Positions 25,883 through 34,987 of a stretch of DNA of 64,000 nucleotides are shown piece by piece (the stretch's first letter is position 1; each line of letters starts with the position of its first letter). Made by a program: the position numbers and the translations under genes. Origin of the DNA: Fibrobacter succinogenes (GTDB lineage Bacteria > Fibrobacterota > Fibrobacteria > Fibrobacterales > Fibrobacteraceae). A model generated the notes under the pieces. It was given only the letters and a program-made list of their open reading frames with translations. It did not search any database and had not been told where the DNA came from. Location: positions 1-64,000 of the forward strand of contig CADAWC010000013.1 in the NCBI GenBank assembly GCA_902791475.1, written 5' to 3'.

Positions 25883-27208
25883 ACTTCTCGCCCAGGCAAT
25901 TGCATCTTCGGCGTTCTGGATTTTACCATCGAGCTGGAGCTCAAAGCTTTGCTTGATGGTCTCGCCCATTTGCTTGCCCGGCTTGAATCCCATTTCCATA
26001 AGCATTTTGCCCATGAGGAATGGCTGCGGAGCTGCATTGAGCAAGTCAAGACTTGCGGCAGCTTGCCATAGCTGTTCCGGGAATTCCGGGGCGCCGGCGG
26101 CGGCGTAATACTTACGCGGGGTGGCTTTAACGAGCAGGCTCAACAGCTTTAAGCCACCCAGCTTCACCGCCATGCGGCGAAGCGCCGGCGCATCGTTCAC
26201 AATTGCAAAATCGAGCTCGCTATAAGCATTCAAAAGCAATGGGACATTCTTCACCAAGTGCGATTCATTCGTGATACGTTCGAGGAACTTAAGAGAGGTT
26301 TCGGGACTCCCGCTGAGGAATGAGGCAAACGCAAATTCCATCACCTGATCGTCCGAAAGCGGTGCGCACTTGGCGTCACCAACAGCTCCACCAGCCGCTT
26401 CAGCATTCGCAAAGTTCCTGCGCAAGCTCTCCATGTTGTCGAGCATTTCGCCCAAGTCTTCCCAAGAGCCACGCAGTGGCGAAACTTCCGGGAAAAATTC
26501 GTTCAGCTTAATGTCCAAGAAAGCACGCAAACCAAGCGATGGCTTGCCCGGCTTCAAGAGCCACTTCTTGAATTCTTCGAATAAACGCTCTATAGAAAGG
26601 TCTTCGAGCGAAAGCGTCTGGCAAAGTTCAATCGTCTCGGGCGCAAGTCTAAGCGCAAAACGGCTCGCAAACTGCACGCCTCGCAAAATGCGCAGCGAAT
26701 CTTCGACAAAGGCTGGGCCCACATGGCGCAACAAGCCTTTCTTCAAGTCGTCTATGCCGCCGTATGGGTCACACAGCGTAAGTTCCGGAAGTTCCATGCC
26801 CATCGCATTGATGGTAAAGTCACGACGGAGTGCCGCTTCCTTGAACGAGAGTTTCTCATCCGTATGCACCACGAAACCGCGGTGGCCATAGCCGACTTTG
26901 CTTTCGGTACGCGGGAACGAGAAATCGAGCGAGAGGCCCTTCATCGCCAAATGGATCACGCCAAAAGCCTTCCCGACAAGATTCGTACGGCCGTACTTCT
27001 TTAAAATCGGGACAAGTTCATCTTGCGTGAGGTCGTAAACTTCGACATCGTAGTCGCGGCAAGTCCTGCCAAGGAGAGCATCGCGCACCCAGCCGCCGAC
27101 CAAGAAGGCGCGGCCACCCGCTTCACGGATTTCGCCTGCGATAGAAAGCAAGCGTCTAGGCAAGTCCGGTTCAAACGTCTCGCCTGCAAGAGTCTTGATT
27201 GTAGGCAT
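25874..27208 (-). CDS. cca: CCA tRNA nucleotidyltransferase / poly(A) polymerase family
   Basis: The 444-aa class II nucleotidyltransferase has G-G-W-V-R-D-A-L-L-G-R (residues ~37-47), the metal pair D-Y-D-V-E-V, R-R-D-F-T-I-N-A-M (motif B) and D-P-Y-G-G-I-D-D-L, then E-D-S-L-R-I-L-R. It adds or repairs the tRNA 3' CCA end; a role as poly(A) polymerase cannot be excluded. The A of its ATG is the last base of the upstream lipoprotein's TAA (TAATG), so translation is probably coupled. The last codons lie in a word-array repeat. Confidence 0.88.
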   Translation of the reverse strand: MPTIKTLAGETFEPDLPRRLLSIAGEIREAGGRAFLVGGWVRDALLGRTCRDYDVEVYDLTQDELVPILKKYGRTNLVGKAFGVIHLAMKGLSLDFSFPRTESKVGYGHRGFVVHTDEKLSFKEAALRRDFTINAMGMELPELTLCDPYGGIDDLKKGLLRHVGPAFVEDSLRILRGVQFASRFALRLAPETIELCQTLSLEDLSIERLFEEFKKWLLKPGKPSLGLRAFLDIKLNEFFPEVSPLRGSWEDLGEMLDNMESLRRNFANAEAAGGAVGDAKCAPLSDDQVMEFAFASFLSGSPETSLKFLERITNESHLVKNVPLLLNAYSELDFAIVNDAPALRRMAVKLGGLKLLSLLVKATPRKYYAAAGAPEFPEQLWQAAASLDLLNAAPQPFLMGKMLMEMGFKPGKQMGETIKQSFELQLDGKIQNAEDAIAWARSRT

Positions 27209-27573
27209 TACTTATTGGCCTCGACAGACTTGTAGCGGTCGTAAATACTCATCGTCTTTTCTTCGGAAGAATCCTGCAACAACGTAGAGACAGGGATCTC
27301 AACTTTTGCAGAATCTCCGGAACTTGCGTTTTCCGTGGTGGCATAACGTTCGTAAATGCTTCCGTTAGACGTTCCAGATTCATTCTTCTTTTTTGCCTCG
27401 TCTTCGCGGCAGGTGCGCAGTTCATTTTCCATGTACGCACGCTGGTCCGGAGAATACGTCATCGTATTCAGGCGGTATTCAATTTCTTCACACACAAGGC
27501 CCTGACGTTCGCCAGCACAGCCCACCAAAAGAGCCATCGTCAACAAAGCTAAAAATCCAACAACTTTATCCAT
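27208..27573 (-). CDS. Small lipoprotein with a repeated S-I-Y-(E/D)-R-Y motif
   Basis: This 121-aa protein has a lipobox L-L-V-G-C (Cys ~19), two further cysteines (C-E-E near 28 and T-C-R near 55), a charged helix (~40-65), and two copies of S-I-Y-(E/D)-R-Y about 36 residues apart near the C-terminus. I do not recognise the family. GAGG lies six bases before the ATG. The stop overlaps the cca start, and the propeller protein gene ends 20 bases upstream, so the three genes may form a unit. Confidence 0.72.
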   Translation of the reverse strand: MDKVVGFLALLTMALLVGCAGERQGLVCEEIEYRLNTMTYSPDQRAYMENELRTCREDEAKKKNESGTSNGSIYERYATTENASSGDSAKVEIPVSTLLQDSSEEKTMSIYDRYKSVEANK

Positions 27574-27592
27574 ACTACATCCTCAACATCCA

Positions 27593-29902
27593 TTAATGGA
27601 TAATCAAGAGCTTGCCTTTTTTAGTTTTAGACTTGCCTCGAATAATGTACTGATAGACACCCGGTGCTACGAGGTTGCCATTATCCATTCGGCCATCCCA
27701 TTCCACACGTCCACCAACGACACGGTCTCCCGAAAACGTAGCTACAAGCCTGCCACCTCTATTGTAAATGTTGACGACAGCATCTTCAGAAATGTTAAGG
27801 AAAATCACATTCTGGTGCACATACGGACGGAAGGGGTTCGGAAACACCTTAACATCTTCACGAGCATCATTTGTCATATTGCCATCGGCACTGCGCAGGT
27901 CACTTCTCGCATAGCGGGAAACGCCATTGTCATGCGCAAACCAGACAAAGCCAAGTAAAGTATCTACAGCCACATCCTGGATTCTATCGCTAAGGAGTCC
28001 CTGGCGAGTCGTAAAGTGTGTTACAGACAATGTATCCGGATTTGTGACTCGTGGAGTCAAGCGGTAAACACCATTTGCCGCAGTCCCGACCCAAAGATTT
28101 CCACGACTATCGACGTCAATACTCGTATAGCTAGCACCTGTAAGGCCATTTGTAGAAAGCGGAGTTCTCAACGAATCCTGCTCGTGATTCCAGTAGACAA
28201 GCGACGAAGCCGTAACCATCCAGAAATAATCTGTTTTAGGTTCATAGACCAAATCCAATGGAGTTGTAGAAGGCCCGTAATACGACTTGACATTGTCCTT
28301 AGTCGCAGAAAGTTCACCGCCAGTCCTTTTCGGAGGATCAAAGGTGATAACATCCAAGCCACCATTTGCGTCCAACGAAGTTGCATCACGAGTTCCAATA
28401 TAAACAACCCACTTTCCTTCATCGTTCACGCGGGCAATCATCGGTCCAGCAATAGTTGCACTGCCAATATTCTTGGCACATGACATATTTCCATTAAGGT
28501 CTACATAAATTAAGCTATACCCATGATTCGATCCTGACGTTGTCAAAAAGCCCTTATTATCCGGAGCCGGAGTCGAAGAGACGGCAATTGAGTAATGGTT
28601 ATCGGGATCTTCAAGGATATTATCCATGCAGTAATCTTCATTTGGATCATAGAATGTCTTTATGTATTCACCCCAATCACCGTAATGGACATACGCAATT
28701 CCCCAGATATGATAGAACACATCTCCATCAGGGAGAACGGACAAGGTTTTCATGTCGTGGCCTAAAGCATCCGATCTGTTGCCATTGCCAAACAAAGCCT
28801 GCACAGGCTTGCTCCATTCATAACCATAATTGCGAGAAAAGTATCCTTCCTGAGAAGCGGCAAGCACTCCACCTTGTGGAAGCACCTGAAGTTCATACGC
28901 ATTGCCAATCGCAAATTTTTCATATTCCGACAAAGACGAAAGCTTTTTTCCATCGTAATAGAAAACGTCATTGGGGCCAGCCAAGACGGCTCTGTTTGAA
29001 GAAAGCAACTGAACCCAACGGACTTTAGACTGCAAGTAAGGATGACGAATCGTATCCGATCCAACAATTTTTACGGAGACTAGTTTTTCGTACAGAACCG
29101 TATCTTCCAAGGCCTTTCCACGGAGAGTGACTAGCGGAGCATCTGACGAAATCACGGAGAACGTGTCTGCAGCAACAATCGTTTCGCCATCCTTGTCCCA
29201 TAGTCTCATGCCTTCAGAAGGATATGTTTTTAACTTGCCATCTTTCCAAGCTATATCCTTGACGACATACCCTTTATTAGAAGCCGATTTCACAAGGCTC
29301 CAGGAATCCTGGTTATACAGCTGAATGTCGGAAGCCAGATGTTCCCAGTCCATCTTGCGTACATAAACCGACTGATCCAGAGCCACAAATAGTGAATCCC
29401 CGCGCACCTTCATCGCAGTTATAGGAACTGCAGACAAGCTTACATCGGCAATACGCTCTATAGTAAGGATAGAGGTTAGAGTTTCGAAATTAAAGAACGA
29501 AAGGCGATCTTCAAAAGCGATGACCAAGATGGATTTTGCAATACAGACCATGCCAGGGAGAACTCGCAGATTGCTACCTGCAAAAGAACGGCTCATGAGC
29601 TGCCAGTTTCCACTCGGCGTCATCGTCGAAATAATACCATTATCCGTAACCGCAAACATTCCAAGTTCTGAATTGACCACAGCACTTACCGCAGGTGCCG
29701 CAAGGCCATTTCTGGTCGTATACAAGTCATCTGCGTTATTCGCTCTATAACGGATTCCGCCAGCTGTCGACAAAATCAAACCATCTCCATAAGGGATGGC
29801 CGCCCTTATCGGGAAAGGATTTGAATAATTAATCCATTGGTCCACAGCAAAAGCCGACGAGACCATGAAAAGTATACAGATAAGCTTTGACAATATTTTC
29901 AC
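27593..29902 (-). CDS. Secreted beta-propeller protein, PorZ-like, with C-terminal sorting-type domain
   Basis: The 769-aa protein starts at a GTG (29902) with a signal peptide M-K-I-L-S-K-L-I-C-I-L-F. Residues ~25-660 are propeller repeats of the two-component-regulator type (G-G-I-R-Y-R-A-N, D-N-G-I-I-S, G-N-L-W-V-G-T-A-A-N-G-V-Y-R, V-W-F-A-H-D-N-G-V-S). The last ~85 residues are an Ig-like sorting domain: V-F-P-N-P-F, V-N-I-Y-N-R-G-G-R-L-V, W-D-G-R, A-P-G-V-Y-Q-Y-I-I-R-G-K. That order recalls PorZ of the type IX secretion system. It could be a secretion-system surface component or a surface protein exported by one. No clear ribosome-binding site is seen. Confidence 0.75.
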   Translation of the reverse strand: MKILSKLICILFMVSSAFAVDQWINYSNPFPIRAAIPYGDGLILSTAGGIRYRANNADDLYTTRNGLAAPAVSAVVNSELGMFAVTDNGIISTMTPSGNWQLMSRSFAGSNLRVLPGMVCIAKSILVIAFEDRLSFFNFETLTSILTIERIADVSLSAVPITAMKVRGDSLFVALDQSVYVRKMDWEHLASDIQLYNQDSWSLVKSASNKGYVVKDIAWKDGKLKTYPSEGMRLWDKDGETIVAADTFSVISSDAPLVTLRGKALEDTVLYEKLVSVKIVGSDTIRHPYLQSKVRWVQLLSSNRAVLAGPNDVFYYDGKKLSSLSEYEKFAIGNAYELQVLPQGGVLAASQEGYFSRNYGYEWSKPVQALFGNGNRSDALGHDMKTLSVLPDGDVFYHIWGIAYVHYGDWGEYIKTFYDPNEDYCMDNILEDPDNHYSIAVSSTPAPDNKGFLTTSGSNHGYSLIYVDLNGNMSCAKNIGSATIAGPMIARVNDEGKWVVYIGTRDATSLDANGGLDVITFDPPKRTGGELSATKDNVKSYYGPSTTPLDLVYEPKTDYFWMVTASSLVYWNHEQDSLRTPLSTNGLTGASYTSIDVDSRGNLWVGTAANGVYRLTPRVTNPDTLSVTHFTTRQGLLSDRIQDVAVDTLLGFVWFAHDNGVSRYARSDLRSADGNMTNDAREDVKVFPNPFRPYVHQNVIFLNISEDAVVNIYNRGGRLVATFSGDRVVGGRVEWDGRMDNGNLVAPGVYQYIIRGKSKTKKGKLLIIH

Positions 29903-29931
29903 ATTCTAAAATTACAAATTTTCAAAACTTT

Positions 29932-30543
29932 TCAACCAGCATATTCAATAATTTCCCGCAAAGTGGCATCCCGACCAAAAACCATTTTTAACAATTCCTT
30001 TTGTTTGACCATCTTTTCTTGCATTTTTTGAAACGCTCTTGCCCGGTGCCTTACAATTCCCGTTCTAGAAAGCCCAATCAAGTCACTCAATTCATCTGTA
30101 GTATAGCCAACAATCGATAACTCCACAATCATTTTTTCGAGCGGGTTCAATACCGAAATCAAGCACGAGATTTCACCTATGATGGCACAGACACTAACAT
30201 CCTCATCGGGCAGCGTACGATCCAAGTTTTCGTAGCCCATATAACGATTCTTACAGTCATACAGAATCGAAAGCGGTATTTCCCGACCCCACCCCCTCTT
30301 CCGATAGCCACTGTAATGGCAATTCAACAGAACCGTCTGAAACCACGGCAACAAATGGACACCGTTGTTCAACTCGTTCGCCTTTTGGCAAAAACGGAGC
30401 GCTACTTCCTGAAACAAGTCGTCCGCCTCGTCTTTCAAGCCGCACTTTTTCAAACACAATTTGTATATTCTGTAGGAATATTTCTTCCAAACACTACCGA
30501 CCCAATCGCGGGGTTGGTCACAAAGGAAACCCGTATATGACAT
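29932..30543 (-). CDS. ECF-type RNA polymerase sigma factor
   Basis: The 203-aa protein has a sigma-2 region (~20-85: A-D-D-L-F-Q-E-V then W-F-Q-T-V-L-L-N) and a sigma-4 helix-turn-helix (~132-180: L-N-P-L-E-K-M-I-V-E-L, Y-T-T-D-E-L-S-D-L-I-G-L-S, R-H-R-A-R-A-F-Q-K-M), without sigma-3. No anti-sigma gene is adjacent. It is divergent from dsbD across only 49 bases and lies upstream of the propeller gene (29-base gap), so it may be co-transcribed with that gene. Confidence 0.83.
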   Translation of the reverse strand: MSYTGFLCDQPRDWVGSVWKKYSYRIYKLCLKKCGLKDEADDLFQEVALRFCQKANELNNGVHLLPWFQTVLLNCHYSGYRKRGWGREIPLSILYDCKNRYMGYENLDRTLPDEDVSVCAIIGEISCLISVLNPLEKMIVELSIVGYTTDELSDLIGLSRTGIVRHRARAFQKMQEKMVKQKELLKMVFGRDATLREIIEYAG

Positions 30544-30592
30544 AAATGTTTTATTTCCAATATTTTCTACTTCTTTTAACGGGACTTAATTT

Positions 30593-32515
30593 ATGAAAAT
30601 TTTAGACAAATTTAAGGAATTTGGAAATTTTGCAAACAACCGTTTGCAAAAAACGTCATTTTGCATGCTATTGTTTGCAACGGCCATTTTCGCGGAAGAG
30701 TTCAACATGAACAATATGCCGCCTCCCGAAGCAGGCATGAAGTATTCCGCGGGATCTCTGCAGAAAGGTTCGAGTGTTATTGTTGAAATCGAAATTCCGG
30801 ATAACTGGCATGTAAACGCAAACATTGCCGCCGATGAATTTTTGAAACCTTCGTCTATCGAAGTTTCGGCAAAGGGCATTCACTTTGGAGAGCCCAAGTG
30901 GCCCGAACCGATCAAGGAATATAGCGAAGCTTTGGATCTCGAAAATCTCGTGTTCAAAGGCCTCTTCCAAATTACGCTCCCTGTCGATAGTGTCGAAGAT
31001 GATTACGATAGCTTGACGACCAAGGCGACATTCCATTACCAGGCATGTGACAATTCGATTTGCCTCGCTCCATCGCAAGTGACATTTGGACTTGGACCAC
31101 TCGGGTTTACAAAGAAAAGTGCATCGCGAGATGATGCAACTGCTCCTGGAGCCAAAAGCGCTACAAGCTCTACAGGGAAAACGGGCGGAAACGCCGCTGC
31201 AAATGCCACCGGGAATGTGATCCATGCGCCAAGCGCTGCTGGGAATACCACAGAAGGTGCCGCAGGGACGTTCATTTTGCTTTTGTCTGCACTGTTCGGA
31301 GGCTTAATTCTGAACTTGATGCCGTGTGTGCTTCCAGTGCTTTCGCTAAAGCTTTTCAGCTTGATCAAGCAGTCTCGTGAGAGCCGCAGGCGCCTGCTTA
31401 TGCTAGGCGCCACGACAACCCTCGGGATACTTGTGAGTTTCTGGACGCTCGCCGGGGTTGTCGCCGCCGTCAAGGCGGGCGGCGGGAATGCAGGCTGGGG
31501 CATGCAATTTCAGAGCGCAGGATTCATCGCATTCATGGTCGTGATTCTAAGTGCCTTTGCAATGAGTTTTTTTGGAGTTTTTGAAATCTGGCTTCCCGGA
31601 AGCGCCACCACCAAGATGGACAAGGCTGGGCACAAGCAGGGCTTTTGGGGCGCATTTTTCACAGGCGCACTCCTCGTGCTTTTGAGCACTCCGTGCTCCG
31701 CACCGTTTCTCGGCACCGCGATGGGTTTTGCATTTACCGCATCGACCCCTGTGCTGTTTTTGTTTTTCACCGCAGCAGGCGTCGGGCTTGCGCTCCCCTA
31801 CATGCTCGTGAGTGCGTTTCCGAAAGTCCTGAAAGTTTTTCCGAAACCGGGCGCATGGATGGTCACGCTCCAGAAAATCATGGGCGTTCTCTTGCTCGGC
31901 ACAGTCGTATGGCTCCTGTGGGTTGTGCATGAACAGGCCGGAAACGTCGGCGTAGGCATCTTCGCCGCCATTTCGCTTTTGAGCATCGCCATGAGTTTTG
32001 CGATAGGGAACATCGCCCCGCCGGGAGTCGCGTTTTTTCGCGAAGTGCTCTCCGTTGGAGGCGCCGTTGTAATCCTTGCCATCATCTGGTTTGCATTTGC
32101 ATCGCCAAAGTTCGAAGCCGAAGTCGATGCAATTTTCAAGGCTCGGTCTGTACAGCTCGTCACCGAAGATGGCTGGTACCGCTACACGCCAGAACTCATC
32201 GAAGAATTTGCGAAGTCTGGCCGTACCGTATTCATTGACGCCACCGCCGACTGGTGCCTCACTTGCAAGGCAAACGAAGCAGCCGTCCTCAACCGCGATG
32301 ATTTCAAGCACGCGATGGACAGCCTGAACGTCGCCCGCGTCAAGGCAGACTGGACTCGCGAAACACCCGAAGTTACCGCACTCCTGCGCAGCATGGGCAA
32401 ATCCGGTGTCCCCGCCTATGCCATCTACCCCGCAGGCGATGCAAGTAAGCAAGTCGTACTCCCGGAACTCCTCACGACAAGCGCCATCGTAGAGAAGATT
32501 GTGTTCGAAAAATAG
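30593..32515 (+). CDS. dsbD: Thiol:disulfide interchange protein DsbD
   Basis: The 640-aa protein has the three-part DsbD layout. There is a signal peptide and a periplasmic alpha domain with a C-D-N-S-I-C pair (~20-165), an Ala/Thr/Gly-rich linker, a membrane domain with about eight helices and the redox cysteines in M-P-C-V-L-P-V-L-S and S-T-P-C-S-A-P-F, and a C-terminal thioredoxin domain with D-W-C-L-T-C-K (~553-559). It carries electrons from cytoplasmic thioredoxin to periplasmic proteins. A terminator follows at 32561. Confidence 0.93.
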   Translation: MKILDKFKEFGNFANNRLQKTSFCMLLFATAIFAEEFNMNNMPPPEAGMKYSAGSLQKGSSVIVEIEIPDNWHVNANIAADEFLKPSSIEVSAKGIHFGEPKWPEPIKEYSEALDLENLVFKGLFQITLPVDSVEDDYDSLTTKATFHYQACDNSICLAPSQVTFGLGPLGFTKKSASRDDATAPGAKSATSSTGKTGGNAAANATGNVIHAPSAAGNTTEGAAGTFILLLSALFGGLILNLMPCVLPVLSLKLFSLIKQSRESRRRLLMLGATTTLGILVSFWTLAGVVAAVKAGGGNAGWGMQFQSAGFIAFMVVILSAFAMSFFGVFEIWLPGSATTKMDKAGHKQGFWGAFFTGALLVLLSTPCSAPFLGTAMGFAFTASTPVLFLFFTAAGVGLALPYMLVSAFPKVLKVFPKPGAWMVTLQKIMGVLLLGTVVWLLWVVHEQAGNVGVGIFAAISLLSIAMSFAIGNIAPPGVAFFREVLSVGGAVVILAIIWFAFASPKFEAEVDAIFKARSVQLVTEDGWYRYTPELIEEFAKSGRTVFIDATADWCLTCKANEAAVLNRDDFKHAMDSLNVARVKADWTRETPEVTALLRSMGKSGVPAYAIYPAGDASKQVVLPELLTTSAIVEKIVFEK

Positions 32516-32560
32516 CACACTATAAAAAGTCAAAAATAGACAGTTGGAATAATTTAAGAA

Positions 32561-32586
32561 AAGCCTTCACGAACGAAGGCTTTTTT
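32561..32586 (+). terminator. Rho-independent terminator of dsbD
   Basis: AAGCCTTC / GAAGGCTT perfect stem, six-base loop, then six T. Confidence 0.88.
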
Positions 32587-32612
32587 ATATTTCTTTACAA
32601 AAAGGACCCTAT

Positions 32613-33071
32613 ATGAAAAAAACATTCCTCCTCCTTGTCTCTTTCCTTCTAATTTCCTGTGCTCACACGGTCGTCCAAAATACGACATCCAGTTCCTTTT
32701 TACCGGGATTCGGCGTTCAACCCCTCAAGATAAAGAAAATGGCTTACATTTCATATAATATCTTGGAAAAAGAGGAGTCCTGCTCCATTACCGATTTTCA
32801 AAATAAATACGTAGGCAAAATTCTTAAAAAGGATAACATTAGCATAAGAATAGACAACATCATAAACGTAAGCATGGAGCAAATAGATAAGTCAAAATCG
32901 CGCGAAACATCTTGTTTCCTCTTCTTCTGTTCCAAGGGATTTTCACAACATAAATACAAATGCCACTACGAAGGATATGGTGTTGAATACGATTTATCGG
33001 ACATAGAAATAATCAACGATCCAGACCTTAAGCCTGCAGGCAATATCCCCGCAATCGAAGATGAAGAATAA
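32613..33071 (+). CDS. Small A/T-rich lipoprotein of unknown function
   Basis: The 152-aa protein has a lipobox L-L-I-S-C (Cys16) after a strong hydrophobic signal. Six further Cys, including S-C-F-L-F-F-C and C-H, are scattered later. AAAAGGA precedes the ATG. The gene is visibly more A/T-rich than its neighbours, as is the next gene 13 bases downstream, so the pair may be a recent acquisition. No known family was recognised. Confidence 0.72.
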   Translation: MKKTFLLLVSFLLISCAHTVVQNTTSSSFLPGFGVQPLKIKKMAYISYNILEKEESCSITDFQNKYVGKILKKDNISIRIDNIINVSMEQIDKSKSRETSCFLFFCSKGFSQHKYKCHYEGYGVEYDLSDIEIINDPDLKPAGNIPAIEDEE

Positions 33072-33084
33072 AAGGAATCCTACA

Positions 33085-33549
33085 ATGCCTAAATTATTCT
33101 TTTACACAATTGCAATTATTTTATTGACCTTTGGGATTTCCGAGGCACGAAATTGCACAGGCGAAGTAATCACCTTGAAAAGTGGCTGGACTCTCGTAGA
33201 AGATCCAATGTACTGCGCCCCCAAAACAAATAACACCAAGCCAAAAAAGTCCTCGCCCGCAGAATTCCTAAATTACATCGTAAAAAATCTTTGCCACGAC
33301 TCTCAAAATGTTGAAGACTTTCAAAAAGGATTTCGTGACAATGAAAACAATTTAAGCATCATAGTCAAAGGACGTTGCAATGACGGGAAAAAGCACGGCA
33401 ACATTACCTTTTCTACAAATGAGGAACACTTATTCACAACAAAGTTCAGAAATGACGAAGTCGTTAAAACATCTTGTACCATAAAAGGCGACAACACCGA
33501 CTTTATGGATTGTTTCTTCTATTACATTAAAAATTACGTAGAAAAGTAA
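33085..33549 (+). CDS. Small secreted Cys-containing protein of unknown function
   Basis: The ATG at 33085 has AAAGGAA eight bases upstream and gives a clean signal peptide (M-P-K-L-F-F-Y-T-I...S-E-A-R); an earlier in-frame ATG inside the previous gene lacks one. The mature ~135 aa have six cysteines (N-C-T-G, Y-C-A, L-C-H, R-C-N-D-G-K, S-C-T, D-C-F), suggesting disulfides and periplasmic or surface location. A/T-rich like its upstream partner. No family recognised. Confidence 0.72.
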   Translation: MPKLFFYTIAIILLTFGISEARNCTGEVITLKSGWTLVEDPMYCAPKTNNTKPKKSSPAEFLNYIVKNLCHDSQNVEDFQKGFRDNENNLSIIVKGRCNDGKKHGNITFSTNEEHLFTTKFRNDEVVKTSCTIKGDNTDFMDCFFYYIKNYVEK

Positions 33550-33560
33550 ATACGAAAACT

Positions 33561-33583
33561 GCCCCGCCAAAGCGGAGCATTTT
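33561..33583 (+). terminator. Weak terminator hairpin
   Basis: GCCCCGC / GCGGAGC stem with one mismatch, then ATTTT, just after the secreted-protein gene. Confidence 0.45.
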
Positions 33584-33621
33584 CATAAGCGATTAACAGT
33601 ATTCCTACTGTTTACTTTCTA

Positions 33622-34854
33622 CTAAACGCGCTTGCCTTCACGCTTGTAGCGTTCGATGCATTCCTGATAGAAGTCGAAAGTCTGCTTGGCAATCGTCTTC
33701 CAGCTGAACACGTCAATAGCGCGCTTGCGGCTGACTTCGCCCATCTTCTTTGCAAGTTCCGGATTCTCAAGAATCTTGTTAAGCTTGTTTGCAAAGTCCG
33801 TCTGGAAAGCCTTCGGATCAGCAGGTTCAAAGATCTTTTCGGAAACTGGCTTGAGCGGCACGAGGAAACCCGTTTCGCCATCGACGATGATTTCCGGAAT
33901 GCCACCGACAGCGGAGCCAACAACCGGCGTTCCACAGCTCATGGCTTCGAGATTGATGATACCGAACGGTTCATAAAGCGACGGCGTTGCAAACACAGTT
34001 GCGTGGCTATAGAGCACGCGAAGTTCCGTATGCGGCACAGCGTCCTGAATCCACACGACGCCATCGCGCGTCTTCTGGACTTCTTCAATCAGGTGCTTGC
34101 ATTCGTCGGCAAGTTCCTGCGTGTCGGGAGCCCCTGCGCAAAGCACCACCTGGGCGTTCTTGTCGATTTGCGGGATAGCCTGAATGAGCTGGCTAATGCC
34201 CTTCTGGCGCGTAATGCGGCCCACAAAGAGCACGAACGGACGCTTCGAATCCACGCCCCACTTCTTCAAGATTTCTTCGTCGAATGTCGGCTTGTAAAAG
34301 TCCGGATCAATACCATTGTAGATAACCTTCACACGATCTTCCGGCACGCCGTAAAGCTTCATCACATCGCGCTTCATGCCCTCGCTCACTGCAATCACGC
34401 CGTCTGCGGCTTCGTAAGCGGTGCGTTCAATCCAGCAGCTCATGTTATAGCCGCCGTCACCGAGCTGTTCCGCTTTCCACGGACGGTGCGGTTCGAGCGA
34501 GTGCGTTGTCAAAATAAGCGGGCACTGCAAAAGGCGACTTGCGACCACGCCACCGAAATGGCTGTACCACGTATGGCAATGAATCACATCGATATCCTTG
34601 AGTGAGGACATCCACTGCAAATTAATATCAAGCGGCTTCAAGATTTTCTTGAAACGTTCATCAGCCGGATTATGTTCTAGCTTCTGGCTAAAACCAATGG
34701 CTCGGATATTGTCTGCATCGTCATTCTGCGCACCAAAGCAACGTGCTTCGATGTGGCAGAGCTTGGAAAGTTCTTGGCTCAGGAACTTGACGTGGATACC
34801 TGCACCGCCATAGATTTCTGGCGGAAATTCATTAGTAAGGATAGCAGCATTCAT
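33622..34854 (-). CDS. glgA: GT4 glycogen synthase / alpha-maltose-1-phosphate synthase-like
   Basis: The 410-aa GT-B enzyme begins N-E-F-P-P-E-I-Y-G-G-A-G-I-H-V, typical of the GT4 'corynebacterial' glycogen synthase family rather than the GT5 GlgA. It has H-C-H-T-W-Y, Y-N-G-I-D-P, the domain-2 opener F-V-G-R-I-T-R-Q-K-G and the E-x7-E motif E-P-F-G-I-I-N-L-E. Members of this family use ADP-glucose to make either glycogen or maltose-1-phosphate (GlgM). No other glycogen gene is adjacent. A word array lies directly upstream. A specificity call needs biochemical or phylogenetic support. Confidence 0.83.
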   Translation of the reverse strand: MNAAILTNEFPPEIYGGAGIHVKFLSQELSKLCHIEARCFGAQNDDADNIRAIGFSQKLEHNPADERFKKILKPLDINLQWMSSLKDIDVIHCHTWYSHFGGVVASRLLQCPLILTTHSLEPHRPWKAEQLGDGGYNMSCWIERTAYEAADGVIAVSEGMKRDVMKLYGVPEDRVKVIYNGIDPDFYKPTFDEEILKKWGVDSKRPFVLFVGRITRQKGISQLIQAIPQIDKNAQVVLCAGAPDTQELADECKHLIEEVQKTRDGVVWIQDAVPHTELRVLYSHATVFATPSLYEPFGIINLEAMSCGTPVVGSAVGGIPEIIVDGETGFLVPLKPVSEKIFEPADPKAFQTDFANKLNKILENPELAKKMGEVSRKRAIDVFSWKTIAKQTFDFYQECIERYKREGKRV

Positions 34855-34863
34855 AGAACAAAC

Positions 34864-34893
34864 CGTGGTTAGTGGTTAGCAAACAGTGGTTGG
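34864..34893. repeat. Short word array (GTGGTTAG)
   Basis: GTGGTTAGTGGTTAGCAAACAGTGG-type iteration directly upstream of the glycogen synthase start. It resembles the array at 48366-48417. Confidence 0.5.
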
Positions 34894-34930
34894 GGAAAAT
34901 ACCCGCAAACTGTTCTCGTGAATAATTATA

Positions 34931-34960
34931 AAAAAAACACCTCGACCATGAAGATCGAGG
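34931..34960 (-). terminator. Terminator of the first Ser-linker hydrolase gene
   Basis: On the minus strand, CCTCGATC...GGTCGAGG-type stem then a run of eight T after GTG. The paralogous gene upstream has a very similar terminator at 36594-36621. Confidence 0.7.
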
Positions 34961-34987
34961 CGCTTGGTGTTTGGAGTGTTTAAGAGA

